From Sphaerosporella brunnea (taxonomy: Eukaryota > Ascomycota > Pezizomycetes > Pezizales > Pyronemataceae): a stretch of 64,000 nucleotides of DNA. The stretch's first letter is position 1, and every line of letters starts with the position of its first letter. The notes under the pieces are model-generated. The model did not search any database, was not told the origin of the DNA, and was given only the letters and a program-made list of their open reading frames with translations. The position numbers were made by a program, and so were the translations under genes. Below, piece by piece: positions 44,400 to 54,344 of this stretch. The stretch lies in assembly GCA_008704415.1 (NCBI GenBank), contig VXIS01000169.1, positions 1 to 64,000 of the forward strand, in the 5' to 3' direction.

Positions 44400-45968
44400 G
44401 GGTTGTAATGTAATATAGTAAAGCAAGTAATGCCAAACTCCTGAAGAAAAAGAAGAAAATATAGGTGGGTGATATCCCATGATTAGAACATCTGTACCCC
44501 CCTTATCATACCGGCCGGGCTCCTTAAGGCTTGTGGTGCTTGCGACAGGCCCTCCGCTGAGCCCTCCGGACTGCATTTCCACTTGATTCAGCAAGTGGAC
44601 CTCCTCCGCCTCCTCCGCCTCCTCATCAACATCCATCTCAGAGCCATCCTCCATACCACACATTAGGTGATCCACCTCTCGCTCCACCTCACTATCTTGT
44701 GCCTCTATGACATTCTCATCGCGCCTAGCCTTTCGCTTGTCCTTTGCAGCAGCAGGATTACCCGCTCTTGCCTTGCCCTCTATAGGGGGTAGGGGCTCCC
44801 GGGCTACCCGCGCCTCCTGGAGGGACTTCTGGGTTGCAAATCTCGAGGTAGAGAGAACTTTCCGGCTTGGCTTCGAAGGCTTTTTGCGAGAGAGAGAGAG
44901 AGAACCTGTTTGAGCTCGGCTTCAAGGACTCCCAGTCGTGCTTCAAGAGATTGACCTTCCGAACTGAGATCTCTAATCACCTCTTGAGCCTTCTCTATGG
45001 TGCACCGGCATAGACTTGTCCACACGGTGCGTAGAAGGGGTCGAAGGCCTTCTCGGGGTAGTAGGAATGTCAGGTGCTTGGGAAACAATGACGCAAGCTG
45101 GGGGTGGGTGAGGACCCGCTGTCGACTCAATCGCCGTCCAGTCTTTTGTCCAATCGTTGTCAGTCAAGTAGAAGGCAGTATCAGGGTGGATATCAAGATC
45201 CTTGTGCCACCCCATCTTGTGTTTCTCATCAGCGTAGATGTAAAAGGCTGGGAGACGCTTGCCTATCGCGTTGATACACTCACCGGCAATCAACGTCACC
45301 CACTCGCGGTTGCCCTGTTGAGTCTTCTGCGGTGTTTTGACCCTCGTCCGAGTGATCGCCAGCTCGTTCTTCTTGTCGCCTTGCCCCATCATGGTCCCCT
45401 TCTCATCCATGTTCCACATGTTTTCCGGCTAGATCTTGTTGCGGCGGATGAGAGTTGAAAGCTTCTCAAAGTGGTCCTTTACTGTGTCGACGTTCATCGC
45501 TGCGACTCTATCGCGCTCCACAGCTCGTGCAACCTTTGTACTGACCTCTGGGTGGCGTCTCAAGAAGCGCGTGAATCACCGATAGTCGCTTGGAGTTGTT
45601 CCCCACGCCGGTTCACGATCTCAAGGGCCATCTGCCGCCCTCCTTATGCCTTGGTGCGAGCCACAACGCGTCTCTATCCTCAATTCAGCGTATCATTTCG
45701 TTCTCCTCCTGCCGAATACAATATGATCAAAACAAAAATCGTTCTCCTCCTCCTCCGGGGTTAGGGCTTGCTCATTTTGGTGGGCTTCTCTGGCTGGGCG
45801 GGTGCGGCCCGAGAGGCGGTTGTGGAGGGTGTTCCTATGGATCCCCCAATGGTCTGCTATATGCTTTATCTTCGCCTCTGGATGCTCCTCAAGATCCTTG
45901 AGTGCTTTGGCTATTCTCTCCTCCCGACCCTCGTACTTTTCGGCCTTTTTACTGCGTCGTTGCGGCAT
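44400..45968 (-). pseudogene. pogo-type transposase, internally deleted
   Basis: From 45968 the minus strand encodes a Psq HTH (IKHIADHWGIHRNTLHNRLS), then a CENP-B-type HTH area (RAVERDRVAAMNVDTVKDHF) in shifted frames. From 45419 follows the DDE start YNMDEKG-like MWNMDEKGTMMGQGDKKN and GNREWVTLIAGECINAIGKR. It runs on to TDNDWTKDWTAIEST, and then jumps to a Pro-rich linker and a coiled coil (EARLGVLEAELKQV), losing the second and third catalytic aspartate regions. An acidic tail (SEMDVDEEAEEAEEV) ends near 44400. Stops lie before 45419 and near 44970. It differs enough from the 0.4-3.0 kb copy to be another lineage. I could not identify its terminal repeats. Confidence 0.7.
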
Positions 45969-46960
45969 CGTAAGGGGTGTTGTTGTTCAGGTGCGTCGCG
46001 ACTGGACGTCATAACTCGTGCACAACAGGCCAGCCGTGCCCAACCGCTGCCGACGATATCGGTAGGCAATCTGCTTACCCAAATTCATAACCCGAACCTG
46101 AGTACTCCCATTCCAAATGGTCGAAGCCCCCTAGGAAGCGCCAAACTATAGAAACCGGCAGGCCAATGCCTTTCTTGGCTGGGCCCTTCTAATCAAACTG
46201 ACAAATGACTGAACCTCGCCATGCCATGAAATGTCACTCAGAAGCTACCGAGGACTTCCCGACGCATTGGACGTTGACCATCCCCTCCCCATCCGAATAC
46301 AAGGTAGCCGATGCAACCCGCGCGCCTGGCCAGCTAGTGACAACTCTGCCAGAATATGGTAGTGTTTATCCAACTTTTTCCGTGCAAAACTTTGCCTATG
46401 TACACGTATGTATGTAGATATTGCCTTGGTGGTGCAATATTTTGATCCATTCGAATGCAGTATCCACTGCGGGCGGGCGCACCCCGCCTGGGGCGGCGAT
46501 GCGGCGGCCATCGAACGCTGGCTACCTTCGACTGCATCTATCTATGTTGATACGGGAATAAACTTCCTGTTGGTGGTGGCCACTATCGGCAACCCACGCA
46601 GAAACACTCAGAGTCCTGGTGATGGCCCGTCGAGTGTCTGCCCGGCGAGGTGGACGGCATGGTGGTAGCTCTCTTTTAGGAAAATGAGTAGGGCTAAAAG
46701 AGGGACGCTGTGCGGTGGTCTACTTAATTCGATCTACGCAAATCCAAGACCACTATCTATTAATTTCGGGTTTCCGTTTGTCTATATGTACAGATCACTT
46801 GGTCTCCGTTTGCGAAGTGTTGTTGCTTAGTCTGTCGTATGAGTGTCTCCACACGGCGATTGGCCAACCTGCCGCGGAGCATGATGGACTGTCTCCTGTT
46901 TATTACACATGCGTTACCACCGCCACCGGGCTGGTTGCATTCATATATGGCCCGCAGGCC
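45969..46960. other. Intergenic, no gene seen
   Basis: No supported coding sequence; it may include the missing terminus of the pogo-type relic and the leader of the next gene. Confidence 0.4.
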
Positions 46961-47821
46961 ATGGGCGGTGCACAAAGGCTCAGCATGGCTTTCTCCGTCT
47001 GCCCTCTGAGCCAAATCCTCAATACACCGTCCCCAAAACCCCCGCCATGCCCGCAACCACCCCCGCACGTCTGCCCACTGAGCCAGATCCTCAACCCTCC
47101 CTGTCCTCAACCGCCGCCGAATGTTCCAGGGTTTTCTTGTCCTCCTCCTCCTCCTCCGCCTGACATCCCGTGGCGTCAGGAGTTGCAACCACCACCACCA
47201 CCACCACCACCACCGCCGCCGCCGCCACCCAGCAGAAATGACCCCTTCGCTTCGTTGTACGTCAAGACTAAAAAGCGCCACCGGTACAAAACGAGATTCA
47301 AGGCGGAGGTGCTGAGTTTTTGGCTCGAGCCTTTGGGACCACCGCCGGGCAAGCAGAAGCACCGTAACGGTACCGACCAAGGCGAAAATGGCGAAAATGG
47401 CGAGACCACGCTCTATCATGGCGCCGACAATCACAATGCGCATCACGTCCACCGCACGCTGCAGGCGGTTTCCGAACACACGAAGATCCCGCTCAACACG
47501 CTGAAGAAATGGACAAATCCCAAGACGAGAAGGAAGATCTTCCGAGAGGCGGCGGGGATGAACCAGAGCGATGCGGTGGAGGGTGTCGCTGGAGCTGACG
47601 AGGCCGATGGAAGGGAAGGAAAATCTCGGCGTAAAGGAAACTCGAGTGCGAAGGATGGAAGCATCATGGCTTGGGGCCACAACAGGGAAGGTAGTGTGTC
47701 ATCTACTGAGGGGGAAATCGTTTACACCTCCGTTGATTCAGGCAAGAGGAAGGCTGTAGTAGAATCTACAGCTGGCGTACGAGTTTTGAGATCACAGACG
47801 AAGAGAAGTAGGAGGGATTGA
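46961..47821 (+). CDS. Hypothetical polyproline protein with an HTH-like DNA-binding segment
   Basis: From the first in-frame ATG (46961) the frame gives 286 aa. It opens with an imperfect duplication (CPLSQILNTPSPKPP / CPLSQILNPPCPQPP), then PFAS-preceding runs of 7 and 14 prolines. It then shows a basic region (KKRHRYKTRFKAEVLSFW) and HRTLQAVSEHTKIPLNTLKK followed by WTNPKTRRKIF. The spacing of a 'FK-EVL' helix and an 'A--H-IP--TLKKW' helix recalls the Psq/Brinker-type HTH found in pogo-like transposases. The C-terminus is Lys/Arg/Ser-rich with NLS-like KTRRKIF and RSQTKRSRRD. No DDE domain is present. It could be a domesticated transposase N-terminus or an ordinary nuclear protein. Coding status is moderate: GC-rich codons and a clean open frame support it. 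Confidence 0.45.
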   Translation: MGGAQRLSMAFSVCPLSQILNTPSPKPPPCPQPPPHVCPLSQILNPPCPQPPPNVPGFSCPPPPPPPDIPWRQELQPPPPPPPPPPPPPPSRNDPFASLYVKTKKRHRYKTRFKAEVLSFWLEPLGPPPGKQKHRNGTDQGENGENGETTLYHGADNHNAHHVHRTLQAVSEHTKIPLNTLKKWTNPKTRRKIFREAAGMNQSDAVEGVAGADEADGREGKSRRKGNSSAKDGSIMAWGHNREGSVSSTEGEIVYTSVDSGKRKAVVESTAGVRVLRSQTKRSRRD

Positions 47822-48004
47822 AGGATGTGTATATAGTATATGTTAACTGTTTTGATCATCCTGGTATTCCATGCGAAAGTGCTGATTGTTTGTTACTTGA
47901 CGTGACATCATTCTGGCATTCTGTATCACTAGCCAGCCGAATGCATAAAAGTAGCTCTTCGGTTGATCTGCGCCGTCTTTAAGCGCACTCGACTCGATCT
48001 CAGT

Positions 48005-48784
48005 ATGGCTCCCACACATCTCGCTTTCGACCTTTACGGCACGCTGCTCGACACTTCGTCCATCAAAACGGCTCTCGAAAACCTCTTGCCCAATGACCAG
48101 AAGCCGCTCGCGACGCATATTGTGCAAGACTGGCGTAAGCACCAGCTCGAATACACCTGGCGTCTGACTTCGATGGGTACGTATATCGCCAACCTTCTGT
48201 CTTTATTGTTTCCCTTATTGAACCCCCATATTGCAGGCGTTTACAAGGACTTCTCTACCGTAACCCTACTATCACTCCGCAATGCACTGCAGGACTCCGG
48301 AGTCTCAATACCTGATCTACTCACCGACAAGCTAATTCACGCTTACGACTACCTCTCTCTCTTCCCCGACGCCGAGCCACTGCTTCGTGCCCTTGAGGCC
48401 TCTCCCGAATTTATGGCTACAGTGTTCAGCAATGGCACACCTGCGCAGTTGGAAACGAGCATCCACCAATCGCACGGCCTCAAGGACTCGGTATTTGCCT
48501 CCAGTAACCTGCCATACGTATCTGTAGACGCTGTGAAGCGGTTCAAGCCGGCGCCAGAGGTGTATTGGCATTTGCTGGGACAACTGGGGTTATCAACAGA
48601 TGAAGCGAGCAAGGTGGTGCTGGTTAGTGGGAATCCATTTGATATTGTGGGTGCTGGGGCGGTGGGAATGAAGACGGTGTGGGTGGATCGCGAAGGTAGA
48701 GGATGGAGGGATGGGTTGGGGGCACCAGACAAAGTAGTGAAGAGCTTGGAGGAAGTTGTAAAGTGGGTTAAAGACGAAAAGTAA
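48005..48784 (+). CDS. Haloacid dehalogenase-like hydrolase (type II 2-haloacid dehalogenase family)
   Basis: Exons 48005-48176 and 48237-48784 (intron 60 bp, GTACGT...GCAG, splitting a Gly codon) give 239 aa. The start at 48005 puts the nucleophile motif AFDLYGTLLDTSS at the N-terminus, as usual; an upstream extension to 47963 has no ATG at its first codon. Motif II is SNGTPAQL, motif III lysine is in AVKRFKPAPEVY, and motif IV is SGNPFDIVGA, where L-2-haloacid dehalogenases have SxNxxD. These are the four HAD motifs, and the size fits. Fungal members are annotated as 2-haloacid dehalogenases, but the true substrate is unknown. The gene converges on the FolB-domain gene with only 48 bp between stop codons. 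Confidence 0.87.
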   Translation: MAPTHLAFDLYGTLLDTSSIKTALENLLPNDQKPLATHIVQDWRKHQLEYTWRLTSMGTYIANLLSLLFPLLNPHIAGVYKDFSTVTLLSLRNALQDSGVSIPDLLTDKLIHAYDYLSLFPDAEPLLRALEASPEFMATVFSNGTPAQLETSIHQSHGLKDSVFASSNLPYVSVDAVKRFKPAPEVYWHLLGQLGLSTDEASKVVLVSGNPFDIVGAGAVGMKTVWVDREGRGWRDGLGAPDKVVKSLEEVVKWVKDEK

Positions 48785-48832
48785 ATGAGATTGATTTCCG
48801 GTATACTTCTATGCCAATCTGCAATCTAAATA

Positions 48833-49694
48833 CTACCCAAAGAATGCCCTTTCTCTTGTGATCTGCACACCAGATCCTTTTGCGAACGTCAAAGCGCTCG
48901 GTTTCTCGACTGCCACGGTGATCTTCCCAACACCGCATTCAACGCAGAGGATCCGGGCAATCTCGGTCGCAAGAGACTCGATGGTAAGGTACTCGGAAGT
49001 CTCCACAGCCTGAGCGATTGTCAGCACATGCGCCTCCCGCCCCCGGAGTGCAGCGGCGGCTTACGTCGACAACCTTCTTGATCGCAACCGGGTATTGAAC
49101 CCACAACTCTCCCGGGATCTCCCACAGCGTGAGGTTGATAACCACCCACTGCTTCTGCAGGCGCTCATGTGGGTTCACGCCCACAACGCAAGCGATCCTG
49201 AGCCCGTCCACGAATAAAACCCCCTCCTTAGATGTATCCGCGCCCATCAAAACCCCCACCGCGTCAGCCAGCAACAATCCCTCCCCCAACACAGCCTCCA
49301 CATCAATCTCGGCATTTCTCCCCCGCGCCAACGCAGCCGCCTGCTCCCTCACAAACTCGGCAAAATGCTTCAGCGTCGAAAACCCCTCCTTTTGCGCCGC
49401 TATCGCGCCAGTAAGTTGCTTCGCGAGCACACCGTAGGATATAGTTTCCCCCAGGTCGTCGGAGCTGGCGGGAGTTGCGAGGAAATGAGGCTGGAGCCGC
49501 AGCTGCACCGATAGTTGCACCGGTGTGGATTTCCCGGCTCGGCTCCAGACATCGCCGGGGCCGATTGTGGTTGTTAGGGAGAGTTGTCGGAGGTAGATGG
49601 TGTCATGGGTGATGGGGAGTGTGCGGATTGGCATCTTGTGGGAGTGCGGGCGGCGAGCGGTGGGCGGAGAGAAGGATTGTGGCGGAGGTTGCAT
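48833..49694 (-). CDS. Tandem dihydroneopterin aldolase (FolB) domain protein
   Basis: Exons 49694-49065 and 49009-48833 (intron 55 bp) give 268 aa; an alternative start at 49634 (MPIRTLPITHDTIYLRQLS) gives 248 aa and may be the real one. Domain 1 (about 25-135) starts DTIYLRQLSLTTTIGPGDVW and includes GETISYGVLAKQL. Domain 2 (about 150-268) has the DHNA pattern VLFVDGLRIACVVGVNPHER and ends IARILCVECGVGKITVAVEK before PSALTFAKGS. In the folate pathway DHNA domains cleave 7,8-dihydroneopterin. In fungi they are normally the N-terminal tandem part of trifunctional Fol1, but here no HPPK or DHPS domain follows, because a stop comes after GVQITRERAFFG. It is either a separate aldolase or a paralogue. 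Confidence 0.85.
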
Positions 49695-52600
49695 GTGACG
49701 TCATGGGTGATGAGTCATCAACGCCCACAGCCTGAGGAGTGCTGCACTGTGAAGCAAGTACCGCGGCTGACTTCCTTCTCCTGTCATTCTTGCCCTTACC
49801 ACTCCTTCTCCATCATTCCCTTGTCAACGTTGACAGAAACTGCACAAGTACACACTCCTACATTTTATTCTCTGCTTTGATCCCTGTTCACACCAATGGC
49901 TTTTTTTGTTTACTCATTGCCGGAAAACCATAACCACGTGCACTGTGGCCTCTTCCACACCTATACCGCCTAGGTTACTTATACAATGCTCCTATCCTTC
50001 TGGTGCCTTTTTTCCAAGCTGGCCAGACGTCGAAGCCCTGCTATGTCTGATGCTACGTCCGTCGACTAGGGGCTAATGCATTGAGAAGAGGAGTGTATGC
50101 TTTGTGTTTCGATGCCAAACGATCTTATATATATACAGCGAGTAGTACACCTACCGAGTAATATCTGCTGAGGGTGATAAGTTTGCTAACGCTGGGCAGA
50201 GGGATCCTCTGTGCACCCCAAACAACGAAATCACTCATTCCTCTCGTTCATATCCTGCTTCAGATAGTCCATCCCGGGCCAGCAATACTCCAGGACGTGC
50301 CTGACGCCTTCGAATTGAAGTGCCGTCTTTGGCAAACAAAGGTGGACATTTTTACTGCCAGGCGTGCCTCAACATTCCTCGCAGAGTTTTTTGCTTTCTC
50401 TTGATTTCCTCCAAGTCGAGATGCCAACCTACATTTCCAAGTTTCGTAGAATGTATGGGATCTTTCAGCAGATGCGTCACCAGACCGAGGGATCTACCCA
50501 CAGAGCCGGGGATCGCATTTCTCGTCTTTCGATACCAATGGGGCTGGCGATAGGATGGTGTTCTACCAAAAGTCGGTCGACAAGATTACAGAGTTGAAGG
50601 CTGAGATCCCAGCGCTCGTTAGGAAGAGGATGGCACCGGATATCCAAGATCTCAAACAACACATCACCGCCCTGTCCAGCATGAGAACATTCTTCTCGTC
50701 TTCGTTCCTGTCGGTATAATGGCAGAATTTGCCTATAACACGGCAGTCGACCGGACAAACCGTATCGGAAACGTCAGCCAACCCACCGGTGGATGCGGTG
50801 GATGATGGTTGCGCCATTGTACGCCTGCCGAGTCATACCTGCCGCGACAAGAAATTTTCTAGTATGATCCCTCGTTCATATCCAGTATGATCCCTCCCTC
50901 GTTCATATCCAGCCTTGGGTCCGAAAACGTTCTCCTCCTTTCTCCCCAACAACTTGGTCGACTCACCTCGCCTACAAAAGAAGTCTAGTGTCATCGACCA
51001 TCATCCTTTCCATCATCACGACGAGTAGAAAGCAAGCTTCCCCCCCACGAATCCAAACTTTTCGAACTCCAGCCATATTGCAACGGATAGTAAGTATCCT
51101 CCACATACTCGATCAGCGATCTCATCTAACCGCTAGAAAAAAAGAACATGCCGCCCAAACTGAGCCTCAAACGCATTTACGACGATGCGGGGCTCGTCCA
51201 GCGCACCGACATTGTGTTGTATCAGTACATAATGCGAGTGTGCCGCAAGAACCGCTGACACTTCAAAACTAGCGTTTACAACATTCAAATGCACGACCAC
51301 TCGGAAAGGCCCGCGCTTCTCCGATCAATTGCCAACAAAATCAGGTTATACGAGATATATCCTGAGCTATACAGTGGTGCACCATATTTCAGTGCTTGGC
51401 GCGTGTATACGTTTCTCGATGGCCTGTATCGATATGGCCAGCAGAACCGCCAAGCTTCCTGGTTCCTCAACTTACCACCGCCTCCGGATGTGGAAACGAG
51501 AATTCATCGATACCCGCCATACCACATCCCATTTCCGTCTACACTTCTTAGGGGGATTCTTATGGGAGCACTCCTCGATGCCATTGCCTTTGAGATAGGT
51601 CATCGGGCCGAGGGAGCTGAGAAGATGCCCGCCTACTTTTTGCAAGATGTTTTTTGCCCTCCGGAGTCAGGACTTCATTGCCATTTATGGTGAACCCACG
51701 GTAGTTATTTTTCGTGTACCAGATGGAGCGTGCGGCATTCTTCCTCTCGCTGCACCCCTTGACAAGCTGCGTCTTGGGTCTTTCGTCGATCCCGCAATTC
51801 GACTACCGCCGTGCCTTTGCCCCCGCCAAACGCGAGGCCGGCGGTCGACGAGCAGATGAGTTAAGGTTCTTTGTCAATGCCCTCCTCCATGGAGAGACCT
51901 TCCCAACCCAGAACGTTGTGGGCCAATCGCCGCCCCCCCGGCAGCAGCAGGGTACCTCACGAGGTGAAGCATACTCTCAAGATCTGTGAGAGCCTTCCCT
52001 TGCGTTTTGTATCCTTCCTTGGTGTCCGGGTTCTGTCGTCCCAGCCGAGCTTGCTTGCTCAGCCTCATACCCGTGGCGGGATATACATATTGGCAACTTA
52101 GGCATGTTGACCCCCCCGACGATACGATACCTTTGATACCCACCTTTTTTGATACCCTTTAAAACTTTATTGTTCCGTGGCCTTTTATTATACCCTTAGC
52201 CACTCCATGTTTGCTTTTCTTTGCATGTGTTTTTTTTTTTTTTTTCTTTGCTCTATGACTTTGTATGATACCCTTCGCCATCATGTCTGTCTGAGTTTTC
52301 TTTGGTTTTTTTTGGTTTTATTTGGTTTTCTTTGGTTTTGTGGGCCGTTCTATTTACTTTGCCTCTATGTGCATATGTGCGGTGCGAGTGTCTTTGTATA
52401 AAAGTGCTTACTTACTTAAGTAAGTTACATTGAAGGGTCAAGAATGGATGTACAGTGATGGATGTGCACAGCTTGGAGCAATTGTAGCGAGGTATTTCAG
52501 TCTGGAAGGATGGCTTTGGTCCTGTTAATTGTGAGCTTCAAGGCTGGGTGTCGGCTCGCAGATTTTAAGACTAGAACGAGCTGTCCATATTCAGGTTCTT

Positions 52601-52996
52601 AGCATGCATCATTGAGGGGAATCAAATGGGTTGAATTGCTTGTGGTCTAAACCCACTTTTGGGCTGAGAATTGCGACGGGAGAATACGTTACTCGAATTG
52701 AAGGGTTTGAGGATGAATTCAGAGTTGAGAATTGAGGTCATGGGACCCCTAATAAGGACAATTACCTCGTGCCCGACTAAAAGCAATGATTATTGAACCT
52801 TTCAAACAAGGTCAACCTCATCCTGTTGCGTCTTTGACAAGAAGTCCCAACGAGGCCACATAGTTGCTGTAAAAAACTGCTAGCATTCTGTTTATCCAGC
52901 CGGATCGAGGCAACATACACACACTCTCCTTGGCCGGCCACGGGGGCAATACAATCAAACGGCTTTCAATTATGCTAGACATCGTAACCAGTAATA
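49695..52996. other. Long region without a confident gene
   Basis: Open stretches at about 50530-50720, 51149-51260 and 51290-51990 look partly coding in all three frames, with readable segments such as VDKITELKAEIPALVRKRMA and MERAAFFLSLHPLTSCVLGL. No frame stays open long enough, and I recognise no family. It may be a decayed gene. Confidence 0.35.
52218..52345 (+). repeat. T-rich imperfect tandem repeat (TTTGGTTTTC)n
   Basis: T18 tract at about 52229, then repeated TTTGGTTTTCTTTGGTTTT units up to about 52340. Confidence 0.7.
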
Positions 52997-53092
52997 GAGA
53001 GTTTGCGATTTGCGTCTAGACGCAAAAATCAGGCGGTGACCCGAAGTCTTGGCCAGCTTAAATTTGCGTCTGGATGCAAATCGCAAACTCTC
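52997..53092. mobile_element. 96-bp hairpin MITE with TA target duplication
   Basis: GAGAGTTTGCGATTTGCGTC and TAGACGCAAA pair with TTTGCGTC and GCAAATCGCAAACTCTC on the other side, giving arms of about 30 bp around a loop of about 35 bp. TA flanks both ends (52995-52996 and 53093-53094). No coding capacity. Confidence 0.75.
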
Positions 53093-53333
53093 TAATAAGC
53101 AACATGATTCGGTTGAAGCCGCCACATATGGTGCAGGCGGCTATAAACCTGCAGCCCGGTCGAAATTCCCCTGACTTCAACCGCGTGGGACGGCGCAGAA
53201 AGTGGTCAAAGCGGTGGTCAAAGCTGTGGTCAAAGCGGTGGTAGAAGCGTGCGAAGTGGTGGGGACCCTGAATGCTTATATTGCCCCCCTGCGGCCGCCG
53301 CAATCGCCGCGGCTGCCTCAACCAAGGTCCGCC

Positions 53334-54110
53334 TCAACCAAGATCCTCCTCAGGCGGCCTCTGTGAAATTCGCCGATGACCCTTGTACACCCGTTCCTTA
53401 TACTGCTTGTCGCCAAACGTGGCCCCGTCCCGGTAGGCTTGGATGATACGCCGGGTGCGTCTCCAATACTTAAAAAATGAGCGATGGTTCGACAGATTCC
53501 AACGCTTCTGGAAGAACCTCGCGGAGTCCTGAGAGATGTTAGTGTGAATTTCAAGTGCACAATGCGGAAGGGAGGGTGGAATACCGGAGAGAGTATATGT
53601 GCAATGCTTACGGGAATAGTGCTTGCAAGCGCCCCAGTAATATTCTATCCAGTTCATCTCACAATGATATTTTGGATAGAACATAATGAGATGTCCCGCT
53701 TCCTCTACCACTTCTTCAATTCGGCTTCGCTGTCCCTTGAAATCTGGCTGTGCCGATAGGATCGCCGTCGCACAGCAGTTCCTGCCCTTCACTCCCTCAG
53801 CACACTCGGGGTTCTTAATTCGCTTTGTTTTTTGGTTGTGGTTTGGATTTGGGATACTGCACTGTAGCAGCAAGTCTTGTGGTTGGCGGTCAGTACAGGC
53901 ATGCAGGCAGGCAGTGCAGGCTCACCATCTATCCACAAGCCACGCTCCCGCAAGACTCGTTCCATTCCCTTAGACACTTCTTCACCCAGGCCCGGGACCA
54001 CAGGCTCGGCGATTTGCTGTGATTCAGCCTCAGCCTCAGTAAGACGTCTGCCCTTGGCACCAATAGCTCTAGCTTCTCGTGATCGGATGAGTCTTTTACC
54101 CAGTCTCACC
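53334..54110 (-). pseudogene. DDE-type transposase relic (PKYHCEMNWIE family)
   Basis: Two frames on the minus strand form one protein-like product. The upstream part (to about 53915) has KGMERVLRERGLWIDGEP. The downstream part (53873-53334) has NCCATAILSAQPDFKGQRSR, EEVVEEAGHLIMFYPKYHCE and MNWIEYYWGACKHYSRKHC, then RTRRIIQAYRDG. The 'YPKxHCExNxIExxWGxxK' block is seen in abundant fungal transposases and resembles the last catalytic region of IS630/mariner-type DDE_3 enzymes. A GTGAGC at the end of the first part could be an intron donor, but I could not find an acceptor that keeps frame. The N-terminal catalytic domain is missing. Confidence 0.55.
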
Positions 54111-54253
54111 ATTGCTGTTGATGGTCGCGGCTGTATGTATCTGCAAGAGCTTGGGGCCAGGGACCGGGGGTTGCAAGAGTCGGGGAGTGTCATGACGAAA
54201 GCGTCCCAATGCTCCAGTCCGTGCTCACTGTTCAAAGGCAGCTGGTAGCGAAT

Positions 54254-54344
54254 GGCACCTGGCCATAGCGGCTGGCACCTGGCCATAGCACCTGGCACCT
54301 GGCCATAGCACCTGGCACCTGGCCATAGCACCTGGCCATAGCAC
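54254..54344 (+). repeat. 20-bp tandem repeat array
   Basis: At least three near-perfect copies of GGCACCTGGCCATAGCACCT, with partial units on both sides. It lies at the presumed 5' side of the minus-strand transposase relic. Confidence 0.85.

Noticed and set aside
46760..47680. 306-aa minus-strand frame with a tryptophan run
   Set aside because: Shadow of the polyproline-coding repeat of the plus-strand gene.
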